From Pseudomonas capsici (GTDB lineage: Bacteria > Pseudomonadota > Gammaproteobacteria > Pseudomonadales > Pseudomonadaceae): 64,000 nucleotides of DNA. The stretch lies in assembly GCF_017165765.1 (NCBI RefSeq), contig NZ_JAFGZD010000001.1, positions 372,001-436,000 on the forward strand, read 5' to 3'. Position 1 is the stretch's first letter, and every line of letters starts with the position of its first letter. Shown one piece after another: positions 9,227-17,967 of the stretch. Under the pieces are notes generated by a model. That model ran no database searches and was not told the origin of the DNA. It saw only the letters and a program-made list of their open reading frames with translations. The position numbers and the translations under genes are program-made.

Positions 9227-9247
9227 GCCATGGGATTTTCCTGCAGG

Positions 9248-9435
9248 CAAAAAGAAGCCCGCCGAAGCGGGCATGGGGCGCTATTCCTTTAGCGGTCTTC
9301 ATCTTGTAAGAAGACGTGTGAAAAAAATGTGAAGTCCTGACTTGATGTTTATTGCTCCTGGGTACGAGGGAGGCAAATCATCCGGGCAGGTCCTGTGACT
9401 TTGTCGGACGTTTTTACCGCTCGTCAAAAAGTTAG
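9248..9435 (-). ncRNA. Candidate small RNA with GGA hairpins (Rsm/Csr-titrating type, or RgsA-like)
   Basis: No gene is visible here, yet the minus strand ends in a textbook terminator (GCCCGC-TTCG-GCGGGC then TTCTTTTT, 9272-9249) that serves no annotated gene. Reading back, the RNA has a hairpin CGCTA-AAGGAA-TAGCG (9294-9279) whose loop matches the RsmA-family ANGGAN motif, a hairpin GTCTTC-N9-GAAGAC (9315-9295), a short palindrome AAGTCAGGACTT exposing another GGA, and further GGA at 9393, 9383 and 9358 (five in all). A sigma-S-like -10 (CTATACG, 9448-9442) lies about 8 nt before the proposed 5' end. An Rsm-type sRNA or the RpoS-dependent RgsA are both possible. No open reading frame of note occurs in it. 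Confidence 0.55.
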
Positions 9436-9441
9436 CGTCTT

Positions 9442-9448
9442 CGTATAG
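9442..9448 (-). promoter_or_regulatory. Sigma-S-like -10 element of the candidate sRNA
   Basis: CTATACG preceded by CCG on the minus strand fits the RpoS-type extended -10 (CTATACT-like). No good -35 is seen, as is common for sigma-S promoters. No TGTAAG-N6-CTTACA GacA site was found upstream. Confidence 0.45.
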
Positions 9449-9761
9449 CGGCTACTGAAAAAATATTGACGATGACTCTTCGGTGAAGCGGATGTGTTGT
9501 CATGCTAGCAATGTGCTTTACATCGAGTAACAAATCTTCACCAGGCTGTCGGGATGCTGAATGAGGCGACGTATGTTCAAGTTGCAGCAGTGAGCATTAT
9601 GTTGGATAGCAGGGAAATTTTATTGGCGTCATTATTTTTGCGTGAAGACGGTATGCGGTATGTCGGTGGCGTTATATGCACTTCATGCTGAAGTGTGAGG
9701 TGTCTATATGAATCATGCATACTCGTGCATTCATATATATGAGTTCTGTTGAGAGAGGGCA

Positions 9762-9786
9762 ATAAAAAGCCCTGCAGATGCAGGGC
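9762..9786 (-). terminator. Terminator of the MvaT-family gene
   Basis: On the minus strand GCCCTGC-ATCT-GCAGGGC is followed by TTTTTATT, 23 bp past the stop codon at 9809. Between this point and the proposed sRNA promoter (9449-9761) I see only AT-rich sequence, including a TTAC-N5-GTAA dyad at 9518-9530. Confidence 0.88.
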
Positions 9787-9808
9787 CTGGTTTGACGAGA
9801 AAGTACGA

Positions 9809-10174
9809 TCAGGCACGCAGCCAGGAATCGACAGTCTCGACGCCGTATTGCTCTTTCCAGGCTTTGAGGCCGCGATGGTTGCCGCCTTTGGTTTCAATCA
9901 GCTCGCCTGTGTGCGGGTTCTGATAGACCTTTACAACCCGTGCACGGCGGCGTTTTGGGCCGGGAGCCGGGGTAACCAGGGAAGTGGAACTGACAGGATC
10001 GAGAATGGCAATGATGTCGCGCAGGCTTTTGCCGTAGCTGCTCATCAGATCCTGAAGTTTCTGTTCGAATTCAATCTCCTTTTTCAGTCCGGCGTCATTC
10101 TTCAGGGATTCCAGCTGTGCAAGCTGTTCTTGAAGGGCTTTCTCTGCTGCGCGGAACTCGGCAAGTCTGGACAA
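9809..10174 (-). CDS. MvaT/MvaU-family H-NS-like xenogeneic silencer (TTG start)
   Basis: 121 residues, matching the usual length of about 124. The N-terminus (SRLAEFRAAEKALQEQLAQL, then KKEIEFEQKLQDLM) is the dimerising coiled coil. The C-terminus carries RARVVKVYQNPHTGELIETKGGNHRGLKAWKEQYG, the MvaT DNA-binding signature with the basic NHxxLKxWK segment that grips AT-rich minor grooves. The frame remains open upstream, but family alignment begins at SRLAEF. A TTG codon at 10174 is preceded by GGAG with 8-nt spacing, so TTG is the start and the upstream residues are not coding. The protein should bind AT-rich, often horizontally acquired DNA such as the AT-rich module inside the cdiA gene of this window. 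Whether it is MvaT, MvaU or another paralogue is uncertain. Confidence 0.88.
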   Translation of the reverse strand: MSRLAEFRAAEKALQEQLAQLESLKNDAGLKKEIEFEQKLQDLMSSYGKSLRDIIAILDPVSSTSLVTPAPGPKRRRARVVKVYQNPHTGELIETKGGNHRGLKAWKEQYGVETVDSWLRA

Positions 10175-10581
10175 ATAAAATACTCCAACGGTGTAGTGGC
10201 TGTTGATAGCCCGATAAAGCGATATGACAAAAACGTTAGGCCGACTCGCTCGTTTGGTTCCTACCCGGCTCCGGCATTTTTCAATGATGAAACTAAGCGT
10301 TCCGCCATGCATGCCGGTGGAGTGGGTAGTTATAATCAGTTGCCTGTAAATAATGCACGTTTTTTACGAGTTAGAAAATAGTATTCTTGAAAATGATTAA
10401 ATGAAATTGCTTTCATCAGTTGGCGGTTTCTATCACTGCTTGTGTTATCGGGCGAAGCACGTTGTAAGTTATTTCCGATATTAGGTTTGGAGTGAGAGAT
10501 GTCTGAAACATGTCGGATCAGGTTAAAAAAAGACGCGAAATGCTTACTTTCGGGCAGGTGCAGCGCCTGTCTGTCAGGCGC
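10175..10581. other. Non-coding, AT-rich upstream region of the MvaT-family gene
   Basis: About 400 bp without a convincing gene. It contains the promoter side of the MvaT-family gene and, at its right end, a stem GCGCCTG-TCTGT-CAGGCGC (10563-10581) just past the TPR gene stop that may be a terminator lacking a good T-tract. The AT-rich stretch 10330-10500 is the kind of DNA MvaT proteins bind, which would allow autoregulation. Confidence 0.5.
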
Positions 10582-11682
10582 CTAGAGTCCCTGCTGCAAT
10601 GCCGGATCATCAGGATTCTGCTGTTCCAGCTCCGCCAGCAAGACCTGCACGTTCTGCAGTTGGCCGTTTTCTTTCCAGTACTGGATCAACAGGATTCGAG
10701 CCCGTCGGTTGGCAGGCTGGTTCTGGAGTATCTGTACCAGCTGCTTCTGTGCGGCTTCCAGTTGGTCAAGGTCATGCAAGGCTACCGCCAGGTCATAGCG
10801 GTAATCATTGTTCCCCGGTTCAAGTTCTGCCGCTTTTGCCAGGCTGAGCAGTGCGTACTCGCTCTGTCCATGATGCAGCAGCCACATACCCAGTGCGTGT
10901 TGCAGCAGGGAAGACTCCGGGTTGCGTTCCAGTAACTTCGCAAACAGGCTGCGGGCCTGATCTGCCTGACCTTTCCTGTCCAGAAGTTCGATATGTGCCA
11001 GGGCGGCTTCGATGTTGTCCGGGTCCAGGGCAATGGCACTCTTGAGAGCTGAAAGCGCAGGCTCCAGATCTCCGGTCTGCAGATAGAGCTTTGCCAGTTG
11101 CAACTGGTTCTGTGCACTCTGGGGCTGGTTTTTCAAGGCTTCCTGGTAGGTTTCGGCGCTTTGTTGCAGAACGGCGAAATACAGGCCCAGATCATCCGCA
11201 GACAATCCCAGCAAGGCGCGGGTGGCGCTGAATCTCACGGATTGTTCGGCATCTTCCAGCAATGGGCCGAGCAACAGGCTGCGCTTGTTATCAGGGATCA
11301 GCTGCACACTGGCTTCGATGGCCGCCTGACGTACTTCGGGCGACGGGTCCTTGAGGCCGTTATTAAGTAACTTGAGTGCCTGAGGGCTGGGATAATTGCC
11401 CAGTTCGGCCAGCAGGGCCATACGGTGGGTGGGGGAAAGGTCCGTACGCGCCAGTTGCTGATAAAGCATGCGCGCTGCGCCAGGTTTGCCATCGTGGGCC
11501 TGTTGCATGGCTTGGGCGTAGGTGTGATTCAGTTTGGCGGCGGGTTGGGCAGGGGGGCTGCGCCATGACCACACGACCAATGACAGCACCAGCAGTATTA
11601 TCAGTGCAGCCGCGATACCGACCAGCTTGCGGCGTCGGGTGCCAGGGTGAGGCGATGAGCCCTGTAAAGGCATTTTGGGCAT
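10582..11682 (-). CDS. Membrane-anchored HEAT/TPR-repeat protein
   Basis: 366 residues from ATG 11682; an upstream in-frame extension would overlap oprN and is rejected. One transmembrane helix (about residues 22-41, VGIAAALIILLVLSLVVW) follows a basic cytoplasmic stretch, so the bulk should be periplasmic. Residues about 75-165 look like HEAT-type repeats (SPEVRQAAIEASVQL, EQSVRFSATRALLGL). Residues about 180-360 hold four or more TPR units (NQLQLAKLYLQTGDLEPALSALKSAIALDPDN and similar). The layout resembles the C-terminal part of CcmI/CycH-type assembly factors, but no ccm genes are near. It probably acts as a scaffold; function unknown. It lies downstream of the mex operon beyond a terminator. 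Confidence 0.78.
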   Translation of the reverse strand: MPKMPLQGSSPHPGTRRRKLVGIAAALIILLVLSLVVWSWRSPPAQPAAKLNHTYAQAMQQAHDGKPGAARMLYQQLARTDLSPTHRMALLAELGNYPSPQALKLLNNGLKDPSPEVRQAAIEASVQLIPDNKRSLLLGPLLEDAEQSVRFSATRALLGLSADDLGLYFAVLQQSAETYQEALKNQPQSAQNQLQLAKLYLQTGDLEPALSALKSAIALDPDNIEAALAHIELLDRKGQADQARSLFAKLLERNPESSLLQHALGMWLLHHGQSEYALLSLAKAAELEPGNNDYRYDLAVALHDLDQLEAAQKQLVQILQNQPANRRARILLIQYWKENGQLQNVQVLLAELEQQNPDDPALQQGL

Positions 11683-11772
11683 ACCGGGTTCCAGTTCCAG
11701 ACGGCATGAAGCTTCGGGCAGTGACTGGCTGCTGTCAAACCTCAATCGTGTATAGCCTGCAAATACGGGACG

Positions 11773-11807
11773 GAAAAAAGCCCCGCGTTCAGGGAACGCA
11801 GGGCTTT
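11773..11807 (-). terminator. Terminator of the mexEF-oprN operon
   Basis: On the minus strand AAAGCCCTGCGTTC pairs with GAACGCGGGGCTTT (one mismatch, 3-nt loop) and is followed by TTTTTT. It lies 18 bp beyond the oprN stop. Confidence 0.88.
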
Positions 11808-11824
11808 CATGGCTTGCCAGGCGA

Positions 11825-13222
11825 TCAGGCCTGGGGTTGCCAGCCACCACCCAACGCCTTGTAGATGGCCACGATTCCTCGATAGGTCTCGATTTCTGCC
11901 TGAGCCTGGGAGTCTTCGGCTGCCAGACGTTCCCGCTCGGCATCCAGCAGAACCAGGAAGTCTGCCGTGCCTTCGCGATACTGAATGGATGCCAGCCTCG
12001 CTGCGGCACGACTCGATTCACTCTGGCGAATCAGCGCCAGCAGGCGTTGCTGGCGTTTGTCGTAGTCGCTGAAAGCGTTTTCCGATTCTTCGAGGGCCAG
12101 CAGGACTTGCTGTTCATAGTTGGCCAGCGCGCCTTCGGCATCGGCATCGGCGCTGCGGATCCGGGCGCGGACGCTACCCAGATCGAAAGCCGCCCAGGTG
12201 ATGTTGGGCCCCAGGGCCCAGGCCCTGGCAGCCGACGAGCCTATCTGCGAGCCGCGTCCGGCAGTAAAGCCCAGAAAGCCGCTCAGGCTGACCCGTGGAA
12301 ACAGATCGGCAGTGGCCACTCCGATACGCGCGGTGGAGGCAGCCAATTGCCGTTCGGCGGCACGGATATCGGGGCGTTGACGCAAGACCTGCGCCGGATC
12401 GCCAATCGGCAAGGCCTTGGCGATAGCGGGCAGTTTTGCCGGGCTCAGATCCACGCTGAGACTTTCAGGCCGTTCGCCCAGCAAGGTCGCGATGCGGTTG
12501 CGCTGACGCACCTGCTCGGCCTGCAATTGCGGCACGCTGGCTTCGACAGCGGCGAGGCGGGCGTCGGCGCGTACCACGTCCAGTTCGTTGCCGACGCCGG
12601 CATCGCGCAGCTGGGTGGTCACGCCTCGGGAGTCCTGCTGGTTCTTCAGGTTGTCCCGGGCGATGGCCTCACGCAGTTGAGCGCCGCGCAATTGGCCGTA
12701 GGCATCGACCACTTCGGCAATCAGTGTGACCTGAAGCTGATAGAGATCGGCTTCGGCGGCTTGCTGATCGGCTTCGCTGGCTTCCAGTTGCCGTTGAATG
12801 CGCCCGAACAGGTCCAGCTCCCAGGCCATGTCCAGACCCAGATCGTAGCGCTCGGTATTGACCCGGCGCTCGGTGGTGCCCGGTTGCTGACCTTTGCCCA
12901 GATCGCTGCTGGCACGGCTGGTGATCACCGGCATGGCATCATTGCTGACGTCATCGCGAATCGCCCGTGCCGATTTCAGGCGGGCAAAGGCGACGCGCAG
13001 GTCACGGTTGCCTTCCAGGGAGCGGCTGACCAGCGTGTTCAGGGTCGGGTCTTCGAACTGCTGCCACCACAGGGTATCCACTTTGCTGCGGTCATGGTTG
13101 ACCAGGGCTGCCGAGGCGATTTTTGCCGGAGCCGTCTCGGGTACCTTGTAGTCCGGGCCGACGGCGCAAGCCGTCAGCGCCAGAACCAGCAGGCTCGGAG
13201 CGAAGAGTTTAAGCGCGCTCAT
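11825..13222 (-). CDS. oprN: Outer-membrane efflux lipoprotein of the NodT/OprN family
   Basis: 465 residues. The N-terminus MSALKLFAPSLLVLALTACAVGPDYKVP is a lipoprotein signal with lipobox LTAC, so the mature protein is acylated at that cysteine. The two outer-membrane efflux repeats of the TolC fold follow. Its ATG overlaps the mexF stop by one base (TGATG), indicating translational coupling. It is the exit duct of the tripartite pump with MexE and MexF. An upstream TTG in frame is less likely than this coupled ATG. Orthology to OprN rests on gene order and the MexF match. Confidence 0.92.
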   Translation of the reverse strand: MSALKLFAPSLLVLALTACAVGPDYKVPETAPAKIASAALVNHDRSKVDTLWWQQFEDPTLNTLVSRSLEGNRDLRVAFARLKSARAIRDDVSNDAMPVITSRASSDLGKGQQPGTTERRVNTERYDLGLDMAWELDLFGRIQRQLEASEADQQAAEADLYQLQVTLIAEVVDAYGQLRGAQLREAIARDNLKNQQDSRGVTTQLRDAGVGNELDVVRADARLAAVEASVPQLQAEQVRQRNRIATLLGERPESLSVDLSPAKLPAIAKALPIGDPAQVLRQRPDIRAAERQLAASTARIGVATADLFPRVSLSGFLGFTAGRGSQIGSSAARAWALGPNITWAAFDLGSVRARIRSADADAEGALANYEQQVLLALEESENAFSDYDKRQQRLLALIRQSESSRAAARLASIQYREGTADFLVLLDAERERLAAEDSQAQAEIETYRGIVAIYKALGGGWQPQA

Positions 13223-16200
13223 CAATGCATCTCCGCAGACAAGGTGTTCAGTTTCTGTGCCCTGGCTGCCTTGCGGGCATCCTGGCGTTCGACATGGTTA
13301 CGGATCAGCACATAGAAGACCGGCGTCAACAGCAGGCCGAAGAAGGTCACCCCGAGCATCCCGGAGAACACCGCCACGCCCATGGCATGACGCATCTCGG
13401 CACCGGCACCGCTGGACAGCACCAGTGGCACCACACCCATGATGAAGGCGAAGGACGTCATCAGGATCGGACGCAGACGCAGGCGGCAGGCTTCCAGTAC
13501 CGCATCCAGAGGGCTCAGGCCTTCTTCCTGCTTATCCTTGGCGAACTCGACGATCAGAATCGCGTTCTTGCACGCCAGGCCTACCAGCACGATCAGTCCG
13601 ATCTGGGTAAAGATGTTGTTGTCGCTACCGGCAAGGATGACCCCGGCAATGGCCGACAGCAGTGTCATCGGTACGATCAGGATCACGGCCAGCGGCAGGC
13701 TCCAGCTTTCGTATTGAGCCGCCAGTACCAGGAAGGCCAGCAGCACACAGAGCGGGAAGACAAAGAGCGCGGTATTGCCCGAAAGAATCTGCTGGTACGT
13801 CAGGTCAGTCCACTCGTAGACCATGCCGTTGGGCAGTTCTTCCTTGAGCAGTTTCTCGATGGCCGCCTGGGCTTGTCCGGAGCTGTAGCCAGGGGCTGCG
13901 GCACCGTTGATTTCCGCGGTGATGAAGCCGTTGTAGTGCATCACACGGTCGGGTCCTGCGGTGTCGCTGATCTTGACGAAAGTCGCCAGCGGGATCATTT
14001 CACCCAGATTGTTGCGCACCTTGAGTTGCCCGATCTGGTCCGACTCCTGACGGAACTGCTGTTCGGCCTGAACGTTGACCTGATAGGTACGGCCAAAACG
14101 GTTGAAGTCGTTGGCGTACAGCGAGCCGAGATAAACCTGCAGGGTGTCGAAGATATCGCTGATGGCAACGCCGTGTGTCTTGGCTTTTTCGCGGTCGATG
14201 GCGGCATCGACCTGCGGCACGTTCACGGTGTAGCTGGTGAACAGACCTGCCAGTTCCGGCACGCTGCGGCTTTTGGCGATGACGTTCTGGGTTTCCTTGT
14301 ACAGCTCGTCATAACCCAGGTTGCCACGGTCTTCGACCTGCAGACGGAAGCCGCCGATGGTGCCCAGTCCTTGTACCGGCGGTGGCGGGAAGATCGCCAT
14401 GTAAGCATCCTGAATGGAGGCGAACTTGCCGTTCAGCGCGCCCGCGATGGCATTGGCCGACTGGCTCGGGTCCTTGCGCTGGTCGAAGTCCTTGAGGGCA
14501 ACGAACACCACGCCGTTGTTGGGGCTGTTGGTGAAGCCGTTGATCGACAGGCCCGGGAAGGCGATGGCGTTTTCCACGCCTGGCTGTTGCAGCGCCAGAT
14601 CGGACATGCGCTTGATGACATCTTCGGTGCGATCCAGGCTGGCAGCGTCCGGCAACTGAGCGAAGGCGACCAGATACTGTTTGTCCTGGCTTGGTACGAA
14701 ACCGGTCGGCGTGCTGGAAAAGCCCATCCAGGTCATGACCATCAGGCCAGCGTAAACCAGCAGTGCGATGCCGCTGCTGCGGATGACACGGGCGACTGTG
14801 CCGACATAGCCATGGCTGGCCTTCTCGAAGAAACGGTTGAAGGGACGGAACAGCCAGCCACCGAGTATCCGGTCCAGAAACAGCGAGAATCGGTCTTTTG
14901 GCGCACCATGAGCCTTGAGCAGTACCGCGGCCAGAGCCGGCGACAGGGTCAGGGAGTTGAAGGCCGAGATCACGGTCGAGATGGCAATGGTCAGAGCGAA
15001 CTGCTTGTAGAACTGACCTGTCAGCCCGGAAATGAACGCCGCCGGTACGAAGACCGCACACAGCACCAGTGCCGTGGCGATGATCGGCCCCGTCACTTCA
15101 CCCATGGCCTTGTGGGTTGCCTCCATGGGCGACAGTCCCAGTTCGATATTACGCTCGACGTTTTCCACCACGACGATGGCGTCATCGACCACGATCCCGA
15201 TGGCCAGTACCAACCCGAACAACGACAGGGCGTTGAGGGAGAAACCGAACATGTGCATGACCGCGAATGTACCGATCAGCGAAACCGGAACGGCAACCAG
15301 CGGGATGATCGAGGCGCGCCAGGTCTGCAGGAACAGGATCACCACCAGAACGACCAGGATAAGGGCTTCGAACAGGGTGTGGATCACCGCCTCGATGGAG
15401 CCGCGCACGAAAATGGTCGGGTCATAGACGATGCTGTAGTCCATGCCTTCGGGGAAGCCCTTTTTCAGCTCGGCCATTTTGCTGCGCACGTCATTCGAGA
15501 TATCGATGGCGTTGGAGCCCGGGCGCTGGAAGATCGGCAGGGCTACCGCCGGCTTGTTGTTGAGCAGCGAGCGCAGTGCGTACTGATTGGAGCCCAGTTC
15601 CACGCGGGCGACATCCCTGAGGCGAGTGATTTCACCATCGGCGCCTGCGCGAATGACGACGTTCTCGAATTCCTCTTCAGTGACCAGACGGCCCTGAGTG
15701 TTGATCGACATCTGGAAGCTGGTCGCGCTCGGGGAGGGCGGCGCACCCAGCTGGCCTGCCGCAACCTGGCGGTTCTGTTCGCGAATGGCGTTGACCACAT
15801 CGGTGGCGGTCAGATTGCGTGAAGCGGTCTTGTTCGGGTCCAGCCAGACACGCAGCGAGTAGTCGCCCATGCCGAACAGTTGCACGTCACCGACGCCGCC
15901 CAGTCGTGCCAGTTCATCCTTGATGTTGAGCACGGCATAGTTGGACAGATACAGCATGTCGTAGCGGTTGTCCGGGGAGGTCAAGTGCACGACCATGGTC
16001 AGGTCGGGAGACGCCTTGTCCACAGTAATACCGATACGGGTCACTTCCTCGGGCAGCTTGGGTTCGGTACGGGTCACACGGTTCTGCACCTGCACCTGCG
16101 CGTTGTCCAGGTCAGTGCCCAGCGCGAAGGTAATGGTCAGGGTCAGCTTGCCGTCGGCCGTCGACTGCGAAGACATGTAGAGCATGTTCTCGACGCCGGT

Positions 16201-16413
16201 AATGGCCTGTTCCAGTGGCGAAGCAACGGTTTCACCGATGACCTTGGGGTTGGCACCGGGGAAGTTGGCACGTACCACGACAGTGGGCGGAACCACCTCA
16301 GGGTATTCACTGATCGGCAACTGGAACAGCGAGATGGCACCGGCGATCAGGATCAGCAGTGACAGCACCGCCGCGAAGATCGGCCGCGTGATAAAGAATT
16401 TGGAGAAGTTCAT
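13222..16413 (-). CDS. mexF: RND multidrug efflux transporter, MexF type
   Basis: 1063 residues, the length of MexF. The start MNFSKFFITRPIFAAVLSLLILIAGAISLF and segments such as PISEYPEVVPPTVVVRANFPGANPKV and QGLGTIGGFRLQVEDRGNLGYDELYK agree closely with my memory of P. aeruginosa MexF. It has twelve membrane helices; proton-relay acidic residues are visible in GIVVDDAIVVVENVER on TM4. It is an inner-membrane proton antiporter that in P. aeruginosa exports chloramphenicol, fluoroquinolones, trimethoprim and quinolone-signal precursors. It begins 12 bp after the mexE stop and is coupled to oprN. Confidence 0.96.
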   Translation of the reverse strand: MNFSKFFITRPIFAAVLSLLILIAGAISLFQLPISEYPEVVPPTVVVRANFPGANPKVIGETVASPLEQAITGVENMLYMSSQSTADGKLTLTITFALGTDLDNAQVQVQNRVTRTEPKLPEEVTRIGITVDKASPDLTMVVHLTSPDNRYDMLYLSNYAVLNIKDELARLGGVGDVQLFGMGDYSLRVWLDPNKTASRNLTATDVVNAIREQNRQVAAGQLGAPPSPSATSFQMSINTQGRLVTEEEFENVVIRAGADGEITRLRDVARVELGSNQYALRSLLNNKPAVALPIFQRPGSNAIDISNDVRSKMAELKKGFPEGMDYSIVYDPTIFVRGSIEAVIHTLFEALILVVLVVILFLQTWRASIIPLVAVPVSLIGTFAVMHMFGFSLNALSLFGLVLAIGIVVDDAIVVVENVERNIELGLSPMEATHKAMGEVTGPIIATALVLCAVFVPAAFISGLTGQFYKQFALTIAISTVISAFNSLTLSPALAAVLLKAHGAPKDRFSLFLDRILGGWLFRPFNRFFEKASHGYVGTVARVIRSSGIALLVYAGLMVMTWMGFSSTPTGFVPSQDKQYLVAFAQLPDAASLDRTEDVIKRMSDLALQQPGVENAIAFPGLSINGFTNSPNNGVVFVALKDFDQRKDPSQSANAIAGALNGKFASIQDAYMAIFPPPPVQGLGTIGGFRLQVEDRGNLGYDELYKETQNVIAKSRSVPELAGLFTSYTVNVPQVDAAIDREKAKTHGVAISDIFDTLQVYLGSLYANDFNRFGRTYQVNVQAEQQFRQESDQIGQLKVRNNLGEMIPLATFVKISDTAGPDRVMHYNGFITAEINGAAAPGYSSGQAQAAIEKLLKEELPNGMVYEWTDLTYQQILSGNTALFVFPLCVLLAFLVLAAQYESWSLPLAVILIVPMTLLSAIAGVILAGSDNNIFTQIGLIVLVGLACKNAILIVEFAKDKQEEGLSPLDAVLEACRLRLRPILMTSFAFIMGVVPLVLSSGAGAEMRHAMGVAVFSGMLGVTFFGLLLTPVFYVLIRNHVERQDARKAARAQKLNTLSAEMH

Positions 16414-16425
16414 CGGACGAGTCCC

Positions 16426-17667
16426 TTAGCCGCGAGGCGCAGTTGCGCTGGCGATTTTGACGGCCGCCTTGGGCGCCACTTGTGACAGATTGCTGGCTTC
16501 GAGGGCCTGGCGTTGTTTGAGCAGTGCAGCCAGTGTTTCGCTGGAGGCCATTGGTGTCACTTCAGGATCTACAGGCTGGCCCGGACGAACGCGCTGCAAG
16601 CCTTTGACGATGATGGTGTCGTCCTTGGCAAGGCCGCTACGCACGATGCGCAGACCTTCCACCTTTGGACCCAGCTCGACGAAGCGGTAGGTCGGCTTGT
16701 TGTCCTTGTCCATCACCAGCACGAATTTCTTGCCCAGATCGGTGCCCACGGCTTCGTCGTTGATCAACACGGCCGAATAGGTGCCGCTGCCCACCAGCTT
16801 GAGGCGGGCGTACAGGCCTGGAGTGAAGCTGCCGTCGGTGTTGTCGAACACGGCGCGACCGCGAATGGTGCCGGTCCTCGGGTTGACCTGGTTGTCGACG
16901 AAGTTCATCTGGCCCAGGTGAGGATTACCGGTTTCGTTGGACAGTCCCAGATAGACCGGAGTGGTCTGGCCGCGCTGCCCCTTGCGTGCGAGTTCTGTGT
17001 ACTTGAGGAAGACGCGCTCGTCGGCATCGAAGTAGGCGTAGACCTTGTCGGTGGAAACCACGCTGGTCAGAGGCGTGACATCGGCCGTCACGATGTTGCC
17101 GGCGGTGATTTCGGCACGGCTGACGCGCCCGCTGATGGGCGCAGTGACGCGGGTGAAGCTCAGGTTGAGCCTGGCCACGTCCAGTTGTGCCTGAATGGCG
17201 GCGACGCCAGCTTTTGCCTCCTGGGCCGAGGTGGTGCGCGAGTCGGCCAGTTCGGCGGAAATCGCATTATTGGTGCGCAGACGCTCACCGCGTTCTGCTT
17301 CGTTTTCACTGCGGTTGGCTACGGCGCGAGCCTGTTGCAGTTGGGCTTCGAGGCGGCGTACTTCGGCCTGGAAAGGGCGTGGGTCGATCTGAAACAGCAG
17401 GTCGCCTTTCTTGACCAGTGAGCCATCGGTAAAGGCTACCTGATCGATCTGCCCGGAAACCCGTGGACGAACTTCGACGGTTTCCGGCGCTTCGAGGCGA
17501 CCGGTGAACTCATCCCATTCGTTGATCGGCTGTTCCAGGACTTTGGCGACGCTGACTTTGGCCGCTGCTGGAGCCATGGTGGCCTCTGGTGCGCGTCCAC
17601 AGGCACTTATCAGGATCAGGGCCAGGGCGGTGAGGGGATAGCGCAGGTGGGAGAGAGACTGAGACAT
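16426..17667 (-). CDS. mexE: RND efflux periplasmic adaptor, MexE type
   Basis: 413 residues with a lipoprotein signal (lipobox around LISAC, residues 18-22). The lipoyl/barrel-sandwich halves are visible: VEVRPRVSGQIDQVAFTDGSLVKKGDLLFQIDPRPF and LSFTRVTAPISGRVSRAEI, separated by a helical hairpin of about 70 residues, then a beta-barrel domain. It bridges MexF in the inner membrane and OprN in the outer membrane. It is first in the operon; a MexT-like box lies 74-97 bp upstream of its start. No mexT or mexS gene is adjacent, unlike in P. aeruginosa. Confidence 0.95.
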   Translation of the reverse strand: MSQSLSHLRYPLTALALILISACGRAPEATMAPAAAKVSVAKVLEQPINEWDEFTGRLEAPETVEVRPRVSGQIDQVAFTDGSLVKKGDLLFQIDPRPFQAEVRRLEAQLQQARAVANRSENEAERGERLRTNNAISAELADSRTTSAQEAKAGVAAIQAQLDVARLNLSFTRVTAPISGRVSRAEITAGNIVTADVTPLTSVVSTDKVYAYFDADERVFLKYTELARKGQRGQTTPVYLGLSNETGNPHLGQMNFVDNQVNPRTGTIRGRAVFDNTDGSFTPGLYARLKLVGSGTYSAVLINDEAVGTDLGKKFVLVMDKDNKPTYRFVELGPKVEGLRIVRSGLAKDDTIIVKGLQRVRPGQPVDPEVTPMASSETLAALLKQRQALEASNLSQVAPKAAVKIASATAPRG

Positions 17668-17740
17668 GGAAAATCCGCCGATAGTGTGAGATGGACGGAT
17701 TCTGTTGCGGGGAGGTTCTATTAACGAATCGAATAAACCG

Positions 17741-17764
17741 AAGGTTATTATCAGCAGGAATGAT
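17741..17764 (-). promoter_or_regulatory. Candidate MexT binding site upstream of mexE
   Basis: Read on the minus strand the site is ATCA-N5-GCTGAT-N4-ACCTT, against the published MexT pattern ATCA-N5-GTCGAT-N4-ACYAT. The ATCA block is perfect, 4 of 6 and 4 of 5 of the other blocks match, and all spacings are exact. It ends about 74 bp before the mexE ATG. Confidence 0.55.
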
Positions 17765-17915
17765 AAATGGAACCTTTGCCTCTTTCTGGGTTCGTTCCAT
17801 TCGTTGCCGTATCAAATACCCAAGGGACCATTGAGCCTTGGCAGCGGCAGTGCAGCGTGTAAATTACGACCTGCGTATCAGGTCTGCAAGCTCATCCAGA
17901 TCGATGTGTCCTGCC

Positions 17916-17950
17916 GCGGCCAAGCGGTGTTCGACACACCGCTTGGCCGC
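17916..17950. terminator. Long perfect hairpin after the chemoreceptor gene
   Basis: 15-bp perfect arms (GCGGCCAAGCGGTGT and its complement, 5-nt loop) lie 18 bp past the chemoreceptor stop. There is no T-run, so it is either a terminator-like stem protecting the mRNA end or a REP-type element. The rest of 17668-17967 holds the mexE promoter region. Confidence 0.6.
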
Positions 17951-17967
17951 GCAGAAGGTTACCGCTA

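Noticed and set aside
13225-15822. 865-codon plus-strand open frame opposite mexF.
   Set aside because: Antisense shadow of a well-conserved RND transporter; its composition is His/Gln/Arg-rich and no family is recognisable.
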